DNA from: NIOZ-UU13 sp964653075
Lineage (GTDB): Bacteria > Planctomycetota > Phycisphaerae > Sedimentisphaerales > Anaerobacaceae
Direction of reading: 5' to 3'
Assembly (NCBI GenBank): GCA_964653075.1
Contig: CAZZAX010000003.1
Coordinates: 1 to 64,000, forward strand
Length of the DNA stretch: 64,000 nucleotides
The notes under the pieces were generated by a model, which saw only the letters and a list, made by a program, of their open reading frames with translations, ran no database searches and was not told where the DNA came from. Below are positions 17,559 through 26,468 of this stretch, one piece after another. Numbering within the stretch: the first letter of the stretch is position 1; every line of letters starts with the position of its first letter. A program made the translations under genes and the position numbers.

Positions 17559-17975
17559 ATGAGAGTTGATATTAGTTCAGTTGATGTATGGGCTGTCAGC
17601 ATTAAGGACAAACCCGGTGCATTATCCGAGAAACTTGATGCTCTTGCCCGGGCGGATGCTGACCTCGAATTTGTTATTGCCCGCCGCTCGCACGAAAAGC
17701 CCGGAAAAGGCGTAGCCTTCGTAACACCAATTAAAGGCCCAAGGCAGATAAAAGCCGCCAGAAAAGCTGGTTTCGAGAAAACGAAATCGCTGCACGGAAT
17801 CCGGGTAGCTACGGGCAACAAACCCGGCTATGCTGCTGAACTGACGACGATACTGGCCGAGGCAGGCATTAACCTTCGTGGCCTTTCCGGTGCCGCTATC
17901 GGCAATCGAGCCATCTTTCACATAGCCTTTGACTCCGCTGCAGATGCGAATAAAGCAAAACGCCTGCTCAAATAA
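17559..17975 (+). CDS. Tandem ACT-domain protein
   Basis: A 138-residue protein that consists of two ACT-like repeats. The first is VDVWAVSIKDKPGALSEKLD (residues 9-28) and the second starts HGIRVATGNKPGYAAELTTI near residue 75, ending GINLRGLSGAAIGNRAIFHI. The D/NKPGxxxE turn is the usual ACT ligand-binding loop. No catalytic domain is attached, so it probably senses an amino acid or purine and regulates a partner. ATG 17559 is chosen because GGGAG lies 8 bp upstream; the frame extends to an ATG 17508 without a site. Confidence 0.85.
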   Translation: MRVDISSVDVWAVSIKDKPGALSEKLDALARADADLEFVIARRSHEKPGKGVAFVTPIKGPRQIKAARKAGFEKTKSLHGIRVATGNKPGYAAELTTILAEAGINLRGLSGAAIGNRAIFHIAFDSAADANKAKRLLK

Positions 17976-18013
17976 ATATACTCCGGCGCTCCAAATAAAA
18001 GAGGCGATACGAT

Positions 18014-18502
18014 TTAATCTTCGGTGGTAAATATTCGTGTAAGGACTTCTGATATCTGCTGAATTGCAATGTTTACCTGTGGAGATACGGATTGGCCGAG
18101 CAGTATCTGTGCAGGTTGGATGCCAATGAAATAGACATCAACACTAATATTTCGACAGACCATATCAACAAATAATCTTGGTGACAGAGAATGAGTTGAA
18201 ATTATGTGCGAGTTTAACTGCTCCGGTTTAAATATTCTTATAGTTCCTGGTATAGCTCCAAAATCAATAGCATCAATGACAAGCAAATTCTGTGGGGCTT
18301 TTTTGATAATCGGCTGAATATAATTCTCCGGTACAGTGCCGGCATCTATCAGGTCGGCACAGATTTTTGCGTGTTTTAGCTGCTGGCATACAAGCGGTCC
18401 GGCCACATCATCACCTTTCAATATATTTCCAATCCCGACAATAACGGTGGCTGAATTGCGCAATATATTTAGCTGTTGGAAAAGTGATTGCTCGGTGCTC
18501 AT
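18014..18502 (-). CDS. [NiFe] hydrogenase maturation protease
   Basis: A 162-residue HycI/HyaD-type endopeptidase. VIVGIGNILKGDDVAGP at residues 20-36 is the conserved GNxLxxDDGxG motif with the Asp that senses nickel. DAGTVPENY (about 53-61) provides the second metal-binding acid region, and the loop ISTHSLSPRLF carries the conserved His. The enzyme removes the C-terminal peptide of the large subunit after the Ni-Fe(CN)2CO centre has been inserted. It is the last gene of the hydrogenase run, after a 109-bp gap. Its presence suggests that the large subunit encoded 7 kb upstream is processed. The general Hyp maturation genes are not in the window. Confidence 0.9.
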   Translation of the reverse strand: MSTEQSLFQQLNILRNSATVIVGIGNILKGDDVAGPLVCQQLKHAKICADLIDAGTVPENYIQPIIKKAPQNLLVIDAIDFGAIPGTIRIFKPEQLNSHIISTHSLSPRLFVDMVCRNISVDVYFIGIQPAQILLGQSVSPQVNIAIQQISEVLTRIFTTED

Positions 18503-18611
18503 AGCATCAAAACAAAATATGCAATGCTAAAATAGAAACCTACGACTCAGAATTCATAACATAAAAACTCTATGTTATCATTATTCGTCTTATGTTCTTT
18601 GACCTGACGAT

Positions 18612-19220
18612 TTAAAGCCTGATGTTCAATTCGCATTTACATTTTGGACAAAGAATTCGCATAAAATCGCTCGTTTGGACGCCTTTATCTGGTTGCTGCT
18701 CAATCTCCTGCGGCTCTTTCAGCAGATCCCTGCTCTTGGCTATCAATAAAGAGGGATTGGTATAGGCCAACGGACCGAGCTTTTCATAAAGCCAGACAAG
18801 ATGTTTTTTTGTCCCTATCAATGCACCACATTTCTCGCAAAGCTGAAGCTCGAATTCGTGGGTCTCGATGGTATCTTCCCTGTTCAGTGTGGCCAAATCC
18901 CATTTATTTGAGAGCGCTATTCCTGTCTCTGTTGTGCAGTTGGCTTCACAATTCCCGCAAAAAATGCAGGTATCGTATCGGTGTGTAATTCTCCGCACCG
19001 GGGGCGTTGCTTCAAGGTCGTCCTCCATGCTTAAGCATCCCGGAGTGGGACAGACATTTACACACGCCCCGCAGCCGATACACGTTTCGAGGTCGAATTC
19101 TGGTTTACCTCTGTACTTTTCCGGCACCACACAGGGCCTGTCGGGAAATCGAGTAGTAAATCGCGGCGAAAAGACCGCTGTCACTGCTTCTTTCAATTCT
19201 CTTAACTTTGGAAAACGCAA
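18612..19220 (-). CDS. mbhN: Ferredoxin-like subunit with two [4Fe-4S] clusters (MbhN/NuoI type)
   Basis: A 202-residue iron-sulfur protein. CIGCGACVNVCPTPGC (about 47-62) and CIFCGNCEANCTTETG (about 85-100) are two full [4Fe-4S] motifs in the spacing of complex I NuoI, which relays electrons between ferredoxin and the hydrogenase small subunit. Unlike NuoI there is a C-terminal extension with two further Cys pairs (CEKCG and CPKCKC), which could bind zinc or a rubredoxin-like iron. The TTG start at 19220 has GGGAG 8 bp upstream. It lies between the Mrp antiporter genes and the maturation protease. Probable role: entry point for electrons on the cytoplasmic face of the membrane-bound hydrogenase. 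Confidence 0.85.
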   Translation of the reverse strand: MRFPKLRELKEAVTAVFSPRFTTRFPDRPCVVPEKYRGKPEFDLETCIGCGACVNVCPTPGCLSMEDDLEATPPVRRITHRYDTCIFCGNCEANCTTETGIALSNKWDLATLNREDTIETHEFELQLCEKCGALIGTKKHLVWLYEKLGPLAYTNPSLLIAKSRDLLKEPQEIEQQPDKGVQTSDFMRILCPKCKCELNIRL

Positions 19221-19272
19221 TTTTATACTCCCGCTGTTTATTATTAGTCATTTATGTATGAATTAGTTTCTT

Positions 19273-19605
19273 TTAATGGTAGTCTATTTCCTCTGCATAT
19301 CTGTCAACGACACTGTTTTCCCACAGTTCCACACCTGAAGCATGTGCACCCTTAGCGATTGCATGTGCGGCAGTTGGTGAGGTGACCAAAATAAAAACAG
19401 CACAGATTATTGCCTTCATACTCAAAGCCGACAAACCACAGACCAATGCAACACCGATTAACAGCAAAAATGTGCCGAGTGTTACACATTTTGTCGAGGC
19501 CTGCAGGCGATTGTAAACATCAGGGAAACGAACTAAACCTATGCAACCGAATATATCAAACAATATTCCAATTATTATTAAAATGTATCCAGCTATATCA
19601 GTCAT
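19273..19605 (-). CDS. mnhG: Na+/H+ antiporter subunit MnhG (MbhC)
   Basis: A 110-residue membrane protein with three helices and the MnhG/PhaG/MrpG signature FGCIGLVRFPDVYNRLQAST, followed by TLGTFLLLIG and LVTSPTAAHAIAKGAH. The last motif (TSPTAAHxIAxAA) is diagnostic of the family. Mrp G, with E and F, forms the small-subunit group of the multisubunit antiporter. In Mbh hydrogenases the same three subunits (MbhA-C) make up the sodium-translocating part. The start overlaps the end of mnhF by 8 bp, which implies translational coupling. Confidence 0.93.
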   Translation of the reverse strand: MTDIAGYILIIIGILFDIFGCIGLVRFPDVYNRLQASTKCVTLGTFLLLIGVALVCGLSALSMKAIICAVFILVTSPTAAHAIAKGAHASGVELWENSVVDRYAEEIDYH

Positions 19606-19861
19606 CGAAATTTCTGCCTTCCAAAAACTTTGCCAACGCTATTGTCCCAATAAAGCTCAGCAGCGCCCATGCCAGTGCAATATTGAGATAAAAATCTTTT
19701 CCGGTCGTCAATCCGAGGATTGCACAAAAGCCCACTATAACGATACCCAGAATATCAATCGAAACCGTTCTGTCCGGGGCGCTCGGGCCGCGACCTATTC
19801 GGTACAGGCATAAGAAGCAACATATACATAAGCCAATATAAAATAACGTTATCATAACCAC
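19598..19861 (-). CDS. mnhF: Na+/H+ antiporter subunit MnhF (MbhB)
   Basis: An 87-residue protein with three transmembrane helices. RIGRGPSAPDRTVSIDIL is the conserved RGPTxxDRxxAxD loop of the MrpF/PhaF family, with the Asp in the second helix that is thought to take part in ion movement. It lies between mnhE (6-bp gap) and mnhG (8-bp overlap), as in all mrp operons. A second Met at position 3 may be the true start. Confidence 0.93.
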   Translation of the reverse strand: MVMITLFYIGLCICCFLCLYRIGRGPSAPDRTVSIDILGIVIVGFCAILGLTTGKDFYLNIALAWALLSFIGTIALAKFLEGRNFDD

Positions 19862-19867
19862 CTCATT

Positions 19868-20371
19868 CTATTCGAATATCTTTTTCAGGAACCACTCAAA
19901 TCTTTGGGCAATGTGCTTGGTTGCCTGCTCGACGTCATCCGATTTAACATTAATCCAGTGGATGTACAAAAAACCATCGTCCGTCAAATCCACCGTCAAA
20001 GTTCCGGGCGTCAGAGTAATGGAATTGGCTAATGCGGTAATTCCTGATTCTGTTTTTAAGGATGTTTTTATTTTTACTATTCCGGGCTTTATCGGCATCT
20101 TGGGATGAAGGGCCCTATAAACAACATCCAGATTGGCCATCATTACATAATAGAAAAATACCGGCATATAAACCAGGAACCAGAATATACGCACCGGAGA
20201 AATAAATATGTGATGCTCTTTGGGCAGTATTTCATGGAACATAATCGCAACGAATATAGAAGCTATAAAGCCGGCGATTATAACCTGGCGGTCAATATTG
20301 CCCTCGACAAAAGGCCATGTCAACATTATCCAGATGATGAAAGCCAGAACAAAATAAATCAATCGTCTCAT
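19868..20371 (-). CDS. mnhE: Na+/H+ antiporter subunit MnhE (MbhA)
   Basis: A 167-residue protein with two N-terminal helical hairpins and a soluble C-terminal domain. The segment SITLTPGTLTVDLTDDGFLYIHWINV is characteristic of MrpE/MnhE (SITLTPGTLTVD is nearly invariant). It is 17 bp downstream of the mnhD stop and 6 bp upstream of mnhF, so transcription and translation are continuous. In Mbh complexes the homologue MbhA packs against MbhB and MbhC to form the sodium-conducting unit. Confidence 0.93.
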   Translation of the reverse strand: MRRLIYFVLAFIIWIMLTWPFVEGNIDRQVIIAGFIASIFVAIMFHEILPKEHHIFISPVRIFWFLVYMPVFFYYVMMANLDVVYRALHPKMPIKPGIVKIKTSLKTESGITALANSITLTPGTLTVDLTDDGFLYIHWINVKSDDVEQATKHIAQRFEWFLKKIFE

Positions 20372-20388
20372 AGGTTCACATCCTTATT

Positions 20389-21906
20389 CTATAACGTTCC
20401 GATTATATCATCGGAGTATGTAAGTCCATCAGTCAACACCTTAACAGCAGGTTCCAGAATACTGTCCTTCAGGCCGGGCACCAGCAAGAGCGCTCCCATA
20501 AGCAGGCATAAACCGGCCAAAAATACCATCGCAACGAGCATAAAACCCCTATTTTCTTTTGTCTGCCGGAGATTTTCAGGCAGCTCACCAAGAAAGACAT
20601 ATCGTTGAACCTTTAGAAAAGAGATAAGCGTCACAAGGCTGACAACAACCGTAACTGCGGCCAAACTCAGAAATCCCGCCTGAACCGAGGCGATGACAAG
20701 TATCATTTTGCTCCAGAATCCGTTGAATGGAGGTATCCCTGCAATCGAGGCCGATGCTACTGTACATGTTGCCCGTGTAAAAGTTAATTTCTCACCAAGC
20801 CCGCCCATCTCCTTTAGCTGTCTTGTACCCGTTGACATCTCCACCGAACCGCTCGTCAAAAATAATAACGACTTAAAGACCGAATGGTTGACAAGATGAA
20901 ACAAGCCTCCAAGGACCGCCATTGCCGCCCACTCAATCCTGCCGTTGCGGGCAAGTATCAGTGCCCCGATACCTAATCCGAGAATAACATAACCCATTTG
21001 TGATATGCTATGATATGCCAAAAGACGCTTGAAGTCCCATTGCCCCACAGCCAGGAAAACACCAACGACCATACTGAGAACACCTAATGTAACCAATACC
21101 CATCCAACGGGAACAGATACACCAAAAACGTTGAAGATAATTCTTGCAAGCGAATAGACTCCAAGTGCCTTAATCAGGACGCCGGAAAGCATTGCGGAAA
21201 TCGGAGCAGGCGCCGATGGGTGTGCATCAGGCAGCCAGGCATGGAATGGTACGAGGGCGGCTTTTAATCCAAAGCCGGCCATAAACATGGCCAGGGCAAA
21301 GGCAAGGCCGGCATTCATGCCCGAGTCCGCAATTGCCTTCGAAATGTAAGCCATGTTAAGGGTGCCGGTATTGCCGTAAACAAGTGCTATCGCAAAAAGA
21401 ATGAATGCCGAAGCAATGCTGCCCAACACCATATATTTAAACGATGCTTCAAGCTCTTCATGCTCACAGCCAAAACCGACAAGCGCATAAGATGAAAGTG
21501 ATGCAATTTCCAGAAATACAAACAGATTAAAGATGTCTCCGGAAAGGATGACACCGTTCATACCCGCAACCATAAGCAGAAACAGGCTCAGATATTTCGA
21601 CTTGGCGGTATATTGTTCCATATACCTAACGCTAAAAAGCATCGCAGCAGCAGCGACAACATTAACAGCCAAAAGCAAAAGGGAGCTTAAACCGTCAAGG
21701 ACAAGATTAATGCCAAGCGGGATAGACCATTTACCTATCTCATAAACCTCGGTTTTACCAATAGAAGCAACCGCAAAAACAAGCAGCGAAATGGTTACCA
21801 TATTGGCCAAGGCGGTTGCAGCAGACTTGCCTTTTCTGCCGAACATCGGAAGCACAAAAGCTATTATTAAAGGAACAGCAATAAAAAGAGGCAGCGGTAT
21901 GCTCAT
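20389..21906 (-). CDS. mnhD: Proton/Na+ antiporter subunit MnhD (MbhH)
   Basis: A 505-residue NuoN/MrpD-like protein with about 14 helices. It has the antiporter family's signature: an essential Glu in SLSSYALVGFGCEHEELEASFKYMVLGSI, Lys residues in GLKAALVPFHAWLPDAHPSAPAPISAML, and RLLAYHSISQMGYVILGLGIG. The segment PLFIAVPLIIAFVLP at the start is the first helix. Start ATG 21906 overlaps the mnhC stop by 4 bp (ATGA). This subunit is one of two large ion-pumping modules in the operon, the other being the NuoL-type protein. In Mbh it corresponds to MbhH, which sits between the hydrogenase arm and the sodium module. Confidence 0.93.
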   Translation of the reverse strand: MSIPLPLFIAVPLIIAFVLPMFGRKGKSAATALANMVTISLLVFAVASIGKTEVYEIGKWSIPLGINLVLDGLSSLLLLAVNVVAAAAMLFSVRYMEQYTAKSKYLSLFLLMVAGMNGVILSGDIFNLFVFLEIASLSSYALVGFGCEHEELEASFKYMVLGSIASAFILFAIALVYGNTGTLNMAYISKAIADSGMNAGLAFALAMFMAGFGLKAALVPFHAWLPDAHPSAPAPISAMLSGVLIKALGVYSLARIIFNVFGVSVPVGWVLVTLGVLSMVVGVFLAVGQWDFKRLLAYHSISQMGYVILGLGIGALILARNGRIEWAAMAVLGGLFHLVNHSVFKSLLFLTSGSVEMSTGTRQLKEMGGLGEKLTFTRATCTVASASIAGIPPFNGFWSKMILVIASVQAGFLSLAAVTVVVSLVTLISFLKVQRYVFLGELPENLRQTKENRGFMLVAMVFLAGLCLLMGALLLVPGLKDSILEPAVKVLTDGLTYSDDIIGTL

Positions 21907-22271
21907 CCTTTTAATCTCCTTATTTGGGTGATATCAAAGGTGCCGTATTTTTCATAGGTCCTGATGCATATCGAAATCATAAGGGCCAGCGAGCCCAGAC
22001 TAATAACAATTGACGTAAGTACAAGGGCCTGTGGCAATGGATCCACCGAGCTGCTGACAAAGCCGGCGGCAACCTGCCGCATTACAGGATCATACTGGGC
22101 CCTGTCAATTATCGGAGCTATGCCGCCAACACGAAAACCAAGCATAACAAGGAAAAGATTGACGGCATATTCCATGACCATAATTCCTATGACAATCTTG
22201 ACCATGTTCTTTTTTACGACCGCACAATACAGCCCGAGCATAAACAGTAAAAAGCACAGTGCATAAGGCAT
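21903..22271 (-). CDS. mnhC: Na+/H+ antiporter subunit MnhC (MbhG)
   Basis: A 122-residue NuoK/MrpC-type protein with three helices: MPYALCFLLFMLGLYCAVVK, KIVIGIMVMEYAVNLFLVML with the Glu of helix 2 that is conserved in NuoK, and ALVLTSIVISLGSLALMISI. ATG 22271 is chosen over a TTG at 22298 because the preceding GGGG matches a ribosome site and the first helix then begins at residue 3. It couples through an ATGA overlap to mnhD. NuoK-type subunits form the proton path next to the ND5/ND2-like antiporters. Confidence 0.9.
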   Translation of the reverse strand: MPYALCFLLFMLGLYCAVVKKNMVKIVIGIMVMEYAVNLFLVMLGFRVGGIAPIIDRAQYDPVMRQVAAGFVSSSVDPLPQALVLTSIVISLGSLALMISICIRTYEKYGTFDITQIRRLKG

Positions 22272-22354
22272 TAATATTACCCCGTTATAAATTTTCAATT
22301 TGCATGTTTATATCTTTTAATATCCTGTCCCGTCAGAAGAATTTCCAACGGTTT

Positions 22355-22816
22355 TTACTCCTTTGTATTAGCCGACGTCTCACGTCTGAACGTTGACAAA
22401 AGAAATATCACCAGAAATAGTGATGCGCCGACCTTCAGGCCAATAGCGATATTCGAAAACGGTATAGTACCGGCGCTTATCAGTTCGAATTCCTTACCCG
22501 GCAGATACTCCTGATAGAGATAATTAGTAAAGAATATCCTGTCTGTTAAGACCAGACCTAAAACAGCAATCACTGCAAAAAGTAATGCACCCAGACAATC
22601 GAGCTTAGAATCAAGAGCCAAAGGCAGGTCTTTTTGAACAAATTCTTTTCCGAATGCCAGCATAAGCAGCACATAAGACGACGCTAAAATCACGCCGCCG
22701 GCAAAGCCCCCGCCGGGTGTAAGATGCCCGAAAAGAATAATATAAATACCGAAAAGTACTATCAGCATCTTAACCCAGCTGCTGATAGTCTTTACTATTA
22801 TTGTCATACCTTTCAT
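22355..22816 (-). CDS. mnhB: Na+/H+ antiporter subunit MnhB (MbhF)
   Basis: A 153-residue membrane protein of the MnhB family with four predicted helices. YIILFGHLTPGGGFAGGVILAS is the family's hallmark (GHxTPGGGFxGG). It starts 4 bp inside the end of the upstream gene and has a GGAGG site. An 83-bp gap separates it from mnhC, the only sizeable gap in the antiporter block; I see no promoter there. In Mbh the homologue is MbhF. Confidence 0.93.
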   Translation of the reverse strand: MKGMTIIVKTISSWVKMLIVLFGIYIILFGHLTPGGGFAGGVILASSYVLLMLAFGKEFVQKDLPLALDSKLDCLGALLFAVIAVLGLVLTDRIFFTNYLYQEYLPGKEFELISAGTIPFSNIAIGLKVGASLFLVIFLLSTFRRETSANTKE

Positions 22817-23364
22817 AAATCAGGTTCCTCCAGCAGTTTCTTGGCCTTTTTTCGCAATAATACAGTTGCACCTATAATAGAAGTAAACAGTACGGTTGCC
22901 TCTCCGAGTGTATCATAAGCTCGATAGTCCAGGATAACCGAGGATACGATGTTAGCCGCCCCAGTGCTTTGAAGTCCCTCTTTTATGTAGGTCTGAGAAG
23001 CGGCTTCAGGAACCTGAGCAAAAACAGCGGTTCCGAAGTCCGGCAAAGTCTCAAATACTTTTACACCGGCCAGGAATATTACGAAGATAATAACAACAGA
23101 AACAACCGTCCCGAAGAATTCTTTGTCACCGCTTATAAAAGTCAGATCGCGGGAGATTGTAGAGCGAATCAGGATAATCAAACCCAAAACTTCCACCACA
23201 ATCTGTGTTATCGCAATGTCCGGTGCCCGTAAAAACAGAAACATCAACGAAGCCCCGAACCCGAGGGCACCGATACAGATTACGGCGCTTAACAGATTTT
23301 TTGTCTCTATCGCAATGATAGCTGCGATTATCATAAAAACCAATAGGGCATAGAAGATATACAT
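22813..23364 (-). CDS. MbhD-MbhE fusion (DUF4040 and MrpA C-terminal region)
   Basis: A 183-residue membrane protein. The N-terminal half (YIFYALLVFMIIAAIIAIET ... RAPDIAITQIVVEVLGLIIL) is the DUF4040/MbhD domain, with the APDIAxTQ motif shared with MrpA and NuoJ. The C-terminal half (ILDYRAYDTLGEATVLFTSIIG) matches MbhE and the C-terminal tail of MrpA, whose YRGxDTxGE motif is seen as YRAYDTLGE. The two are separate genes in archaeal mbh operons but joined here. ATG 23364 has GAGGT 4 bp upstream; the frame also allows a GTG at 23385 that would overlap the preceding gene. It belongs to the membrane arm between the NuoL-like and MnhB subunits. Confidence 0.85.
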   Translation of the reverse strand: MYIFYALLVFMIIAAIIAIETKNLLSAVICIGALGFGASLMFLFLRAPDIAITQIVVEVLGLIILIRSTISRDLTFISGDKEFFGTVVSVVIIFVIFLAGVKVFETLPDFGTAVFAQVPEAASQTYIKEGLQSTGAANIVSSVILDYRAYDTLGEATVLFTSIIGATVLLRKKAKKLLEEPDL

Positions 23365-23371
23365 ATTAACC

Positions 23372-25249
23372 TCATCGAACTTCACAAATTACAAATATAA
23401 TTATCAATAATCCTAAAACTACCCAGGTCAAATACATCGGCAGCACACCGGAATGAAGCCATCGCAGAAAATTAGTCAGACACAGTCCGGCTTTTCCGCT
23501 CTGATCGTAAGGGTCGAAATATCCCTTTTCCTGACAAGAGTAAAGCTGCTTGAGGCCGCCCATTCTCGAAACAGTTTTGTAGAAATGTGTCCCGGGTATT
23601 CTCATTGATTCGTTACTCTGAACTTCACCGCATGTCCATGTCGGTACGGTCCTGACATTCTTAGACAATTTCGCAACAAACCATATCAGCAATCCGAGGC
23701 CAATACCGACAACTAACAGAATTGTGGCAAGGCCGGACATCCATGTACCGAAAATTGCAGAATCCGGATCTACGCCCAACGCAGGATAAATGAAAAGCTT
23801 CAGCGGTATGTGGTAGAATACTCCGAAAAACACACAGAGTGAAGCAAGCACAATCATTGGAACCGTCATTAGTGGAGATACTTCTTTAACGTCTTTGAGT
23901 TTATCCGGCAGACGGGAAAGGAATATCGAATGTATAAGTTTGACAAACGAAGCCAAAGTAAGTGCACTTCCAAACATAGCGCATGTAAGCCAGATGGGCC
24001 ATAATGTGGCCGCTGTACCATTATTTTCGGTACCCATCTTAATTACACCCTGATAAATCATCCATTTGGAACCAAACCCGTTGAATGGAGGAATTCCGGA
24101 AATACTAAGTGCGGCAATTAAGCAGGTAACAAAAGTAATCGGCATTTTTTTACCCAGGCCGCCGAGTTTATCCAATTCAGCAGTTCCGGCTGCCTGCTCG
24201 ACCGCACCGCCGCACAAAAATAAGCAGCATTTATATATTGCATGGTTGAGCATATGAAAAACTCCGCCTGCAATACCCACAGGCGTTCCGGTTGCTATGC
24301 CAAGCACCATATAACCAACCTGGCTGATAGCGTGATATGACAGCAGCTTTTTAAGATTATGCTGAACCATTGCAATCATCACGGCGATAATAATCGTCGC
24401 GGCACCTATGATTGAAAGGACGATTGTTAAAGCCGCTGATTGAATTATAAATATTTCCAGCACAATAATTACCAGCAGATAAATCCCCAAAAGCTTATCA
24501 ATTGCGGCCGGCAAAAGTGCCATCACCGAGGCCGGTGCATATTCACCGCTTGTGGGCAGCCACGTATGTAAGGGCAATGCACCTGCTTTGGTAATTGCGG
24601 CCGTCATAAGCAGCAGGAAGGCTATAATTGAAAGTGCTGAATCAGTCGCCATGCTGATATCTGAGATTATAAATGTTCCCGAAAGCGTCCATATCATAAA
24701 GACACCGAGCATAAAAGCGGCATCGGATGCACCTATCATTGCGAAGCTTTTTGTCGCTGCAAAATTGGAGCTTTTGCCTCCTGTTGTTATTAAAAGATAC
24801 AGCGAGACGGTCACAATCTCCCAGAATATCAACAAAAACAGCAAGTGATCGGAAAGCAGTATGCCTGCAGTGCCGCCTATTGTAAGTAAAATCGCTCCAT
24901 AATATTCATTGATGCGCTTCGTATTCGAGCCGACGGATTTTAATGAATATAAAGTTATTAACAGGCCAAAGCCCATAGCAAACATTAATATAAATGCTCC
25001 CAGAGGCTTGACGCTCAGTATCAGTTCCAGTTCAAAGCCGCCAAAATCCTCGCCTAACTGCAATATAGATAAAATGTACTCAGATTCACCCCCGGTGAAT
25101 ATCTTAATGCCGAGCACAAATGCAACAACAGAAATAATAAACGTTAACGCCCTCGATACGGACTTAAGTTTATTAGGCAAAAAAAGCAGAATAAAGCCCG
25201 CAATCAGCGGCAAAAAAACAGAGACAAAGAGAATATTCATTTCTTTCAA
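23372..25249 (-). CDS. NuoL/MrpA-like ion-pumping subunit
   Basis: A 625-residue protein of the complex I ND5 / Mrp A / HyfB antiporter family with about 16 helices. The conserved Glu lies in FLLIFWEIVTVSLYLLITTG; the Lys/His path lies in ITKAGALPLHTWLPTSGEYA and LKKLLSYHAISQVGYMVLG. The C-terminal soluble part TVPTWTCGEVQSNESMRIPG resembles HyfB/CooM-type hydrogenase subunits. It starts at a TTG (25249) 2 bp after the large-subunit stop with GGAGG nearby; ATG 25240 is the alternative. Together with MnhD it gives the complex two antiporter-like modules, so ion pumping should be coupled to hydrogen evolution. Confidence 0.9.
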   Translation of the reverse strand: MKEMNILFVSVFLPLIAGFILLFLPNKLKSVSRALTFIISVVAFVLGIKIFTGGESEYILSILQLGEDFGGFELELILSVKPLGAFILMFAMGFGLLITLYSLKSVGSNTKRINEYYGAILLTIGGTAGILLSDHLLFLLIFWEIVTVSLYLLITTGGKSSNFAATKSFAMIGASDAAFMLGVFMIWTLSGTFIISDISMATDSALSIIAFLLLMTAAITKAGALPLHTWLPTSGEYAPASVMALLPAAIDKLLGIYLLVIIVLEIFIIQSAALTIVLSIIGAATIIIAVMIAMVQHNLKKLLSYHAISQVGYMVLGIATGTPVGIAGGVFHMLNHAIYKCCLFLCGGAVEQAAGTAELDKLGGLGKKMPITFVTCLIAALSISGIPPFNGFGSKWMIYQGVIKMGTENNGTAATLWPIWLTCAMFGSALTLASFVKLIHSIFLSRLPDKLKDVKEVSPLMTVPMIVLASLCVFFGVFYHIPLKLFIYPALGVDPDSAIFGTWMSGLATILLVVGIGLGLLIWFVAKLSKNVRTVPTWTCGEVQSNESMRIPGTHFYKTVSRMGGLKQLYSCQEKGYFDPYDQSGKAGLCLTNFLRWLHSGVLPMYLTWVVLGLLIIIFVICEVR

Positions 25250-25250
25250 T

Positions 25251-26468
25251 TTAGAAATCCTCCAGCTTAATTTCAGGCGCGCCGATTTCTTTTCTCATCC
25301 GTGCTGTTTTCTCACGAGACAATTTCAACAGCGCCTCATAATCATGAACAATATTACTGTGCCCATCAACAACAGCCAGCCTCTCGGTGCAGCTATAGCA
25401 GGGGTCAACCGCGGCAAGTGTAATTGTCACATCAGCAATATGCTGGCCAATACACGAGGCCTTAAAAGAAGGAACATTGACGTAACTTGGTGCTCTGATT
25501 TTATGGCGGACAGGTCTGTTACCTCCATCGCTGCGGACATAATGGAATGTTTCGCCTCTGGGCGCCTCAGCACGCCCACAACCCTCTCCCGGTGGGATTT
25601 CCTTGACCTCAATGGCAATAGGTCCCTTGGGAAGCTTTTTGACGGCTTGCCTGATCATTTTGACAGATTCAAGGACCTCAAGAAGCCGCACGACAGCTTT
25701 TGCAAAAACATCGCCTTCTGTTTGAGTGATTACTTTCCAGTCTAAATCGGAGTAAACCGCATAAGGATCATCATACCTTGCATCTATAGTAATTCCGCTG
25801 CCCCTGGCGGTCGGGCCTGTCACCGCATAATCTACAGCGGATTCTTTTGTCAATATCCCTACACCCTTGAGTCGCGAATGAATAATTGGGTCATCAAGCA
25901 CCGCTTTAGTAAGCATCTCCGTTTTCTTTTCGATTCCGTCGAGTTCTTTTTGTATCCGGGGAATAGACTCCTCGGAGACATCCTCCCGGCATCCCCCAAC
26001 CTTCACATTTCCATAGTTATTTCTATTACCAGTTATCTCTTCAAGCAAATCAAGCACCGGCTCACGGTATTTCCAGGCCCACATAAAGACGGTGTCATAA
26101 CCGATAAAATGCCCGCCGAGTCCGACCCATAACAGATGACTGTGGATACGCTCAAGCTCGTTTATAATCGTGCGAACATACAATGCACGGTCGGGTGGGG
26201 TTATTCCGGCTATCTCTTCGACTGCCTGTATATAAGCCAAAGGATGCGACGCTGAGCAGATGCCGCAAACACGGCTAACCAGAAAAGGCACTTGGTCGAA
26301 CTGCAGAGTTTCGCTTAACCGCTCTATTCCACGGTGGTTATAAGATATTCTTACATCTATATCGGTTACGATTTCACCATCAACTGTGAGCTGAAAATAT
26401 TCCATCTCTTCCTGCAAGGGGTGAAACGGACCAACTGCAAGAACCGGTTTGTTAACGCTTTCTTTCAT
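25251..26468 (-). CDS. mbhL: Group 4 [NiFe] hydrogenase large subunit
   Basis: A 405-residue catalytic subunit. Both pairs of nickel-binding cysteines are present: RVCGICSASHP near residue 88 (L1 motif, RxCGxC with following His) and DPCYSCTERL near 360 (L2 motif, DPCxxC). This distinguishes it from complex I NuoD, which lacks these. The N-terminus shows the group 4 VDGEIVTDIDVRISYNHRGIE motif. About 40 residues follow the L2 motif, more than the short tail of most processed hydrogenases, although a maturation protease gene lies at the operon end. It reduces protons to H2 (or the reverse) using electrons from the small subunit. The start overlaps the previous stop by 4 bp. Confidence 0.93.
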   Translation of the reverse strand: MKESVNKPVLAVGPFHPLQEEMEYFQLTVDGEIVTDIDVRISYNHRGIERLSETLQFDQVPFLVSRVCGICSASHPLAYIQAVEEIAGITPPDRALYVRTIINELERIHSHLLWVGLGGHFIGYDTVFMWAWKYREPVLDLLEEITGNRNNYGNVKVGGCREDVSEESIPRIQKELDGIEKKTEMLTKAVLDDPIIHSRLKGVGILTKESAVDYAVTGPTARGSGITIDARYDDPYAVYSDLDWKVITQTEGDVFAKAVVRLLEVLESVKMIRQAVKKLPKGPIAIEVKEIPPGEGCGRAEAPRGETFHYVRSDGGNRPVRHKIRAPSYVNVPSFKASCIGQHIADVTITLAAVDPCYSCTERLAVVDGHSNIVHDYEALLKLSREKTARMRKEIGAPEIKLEDF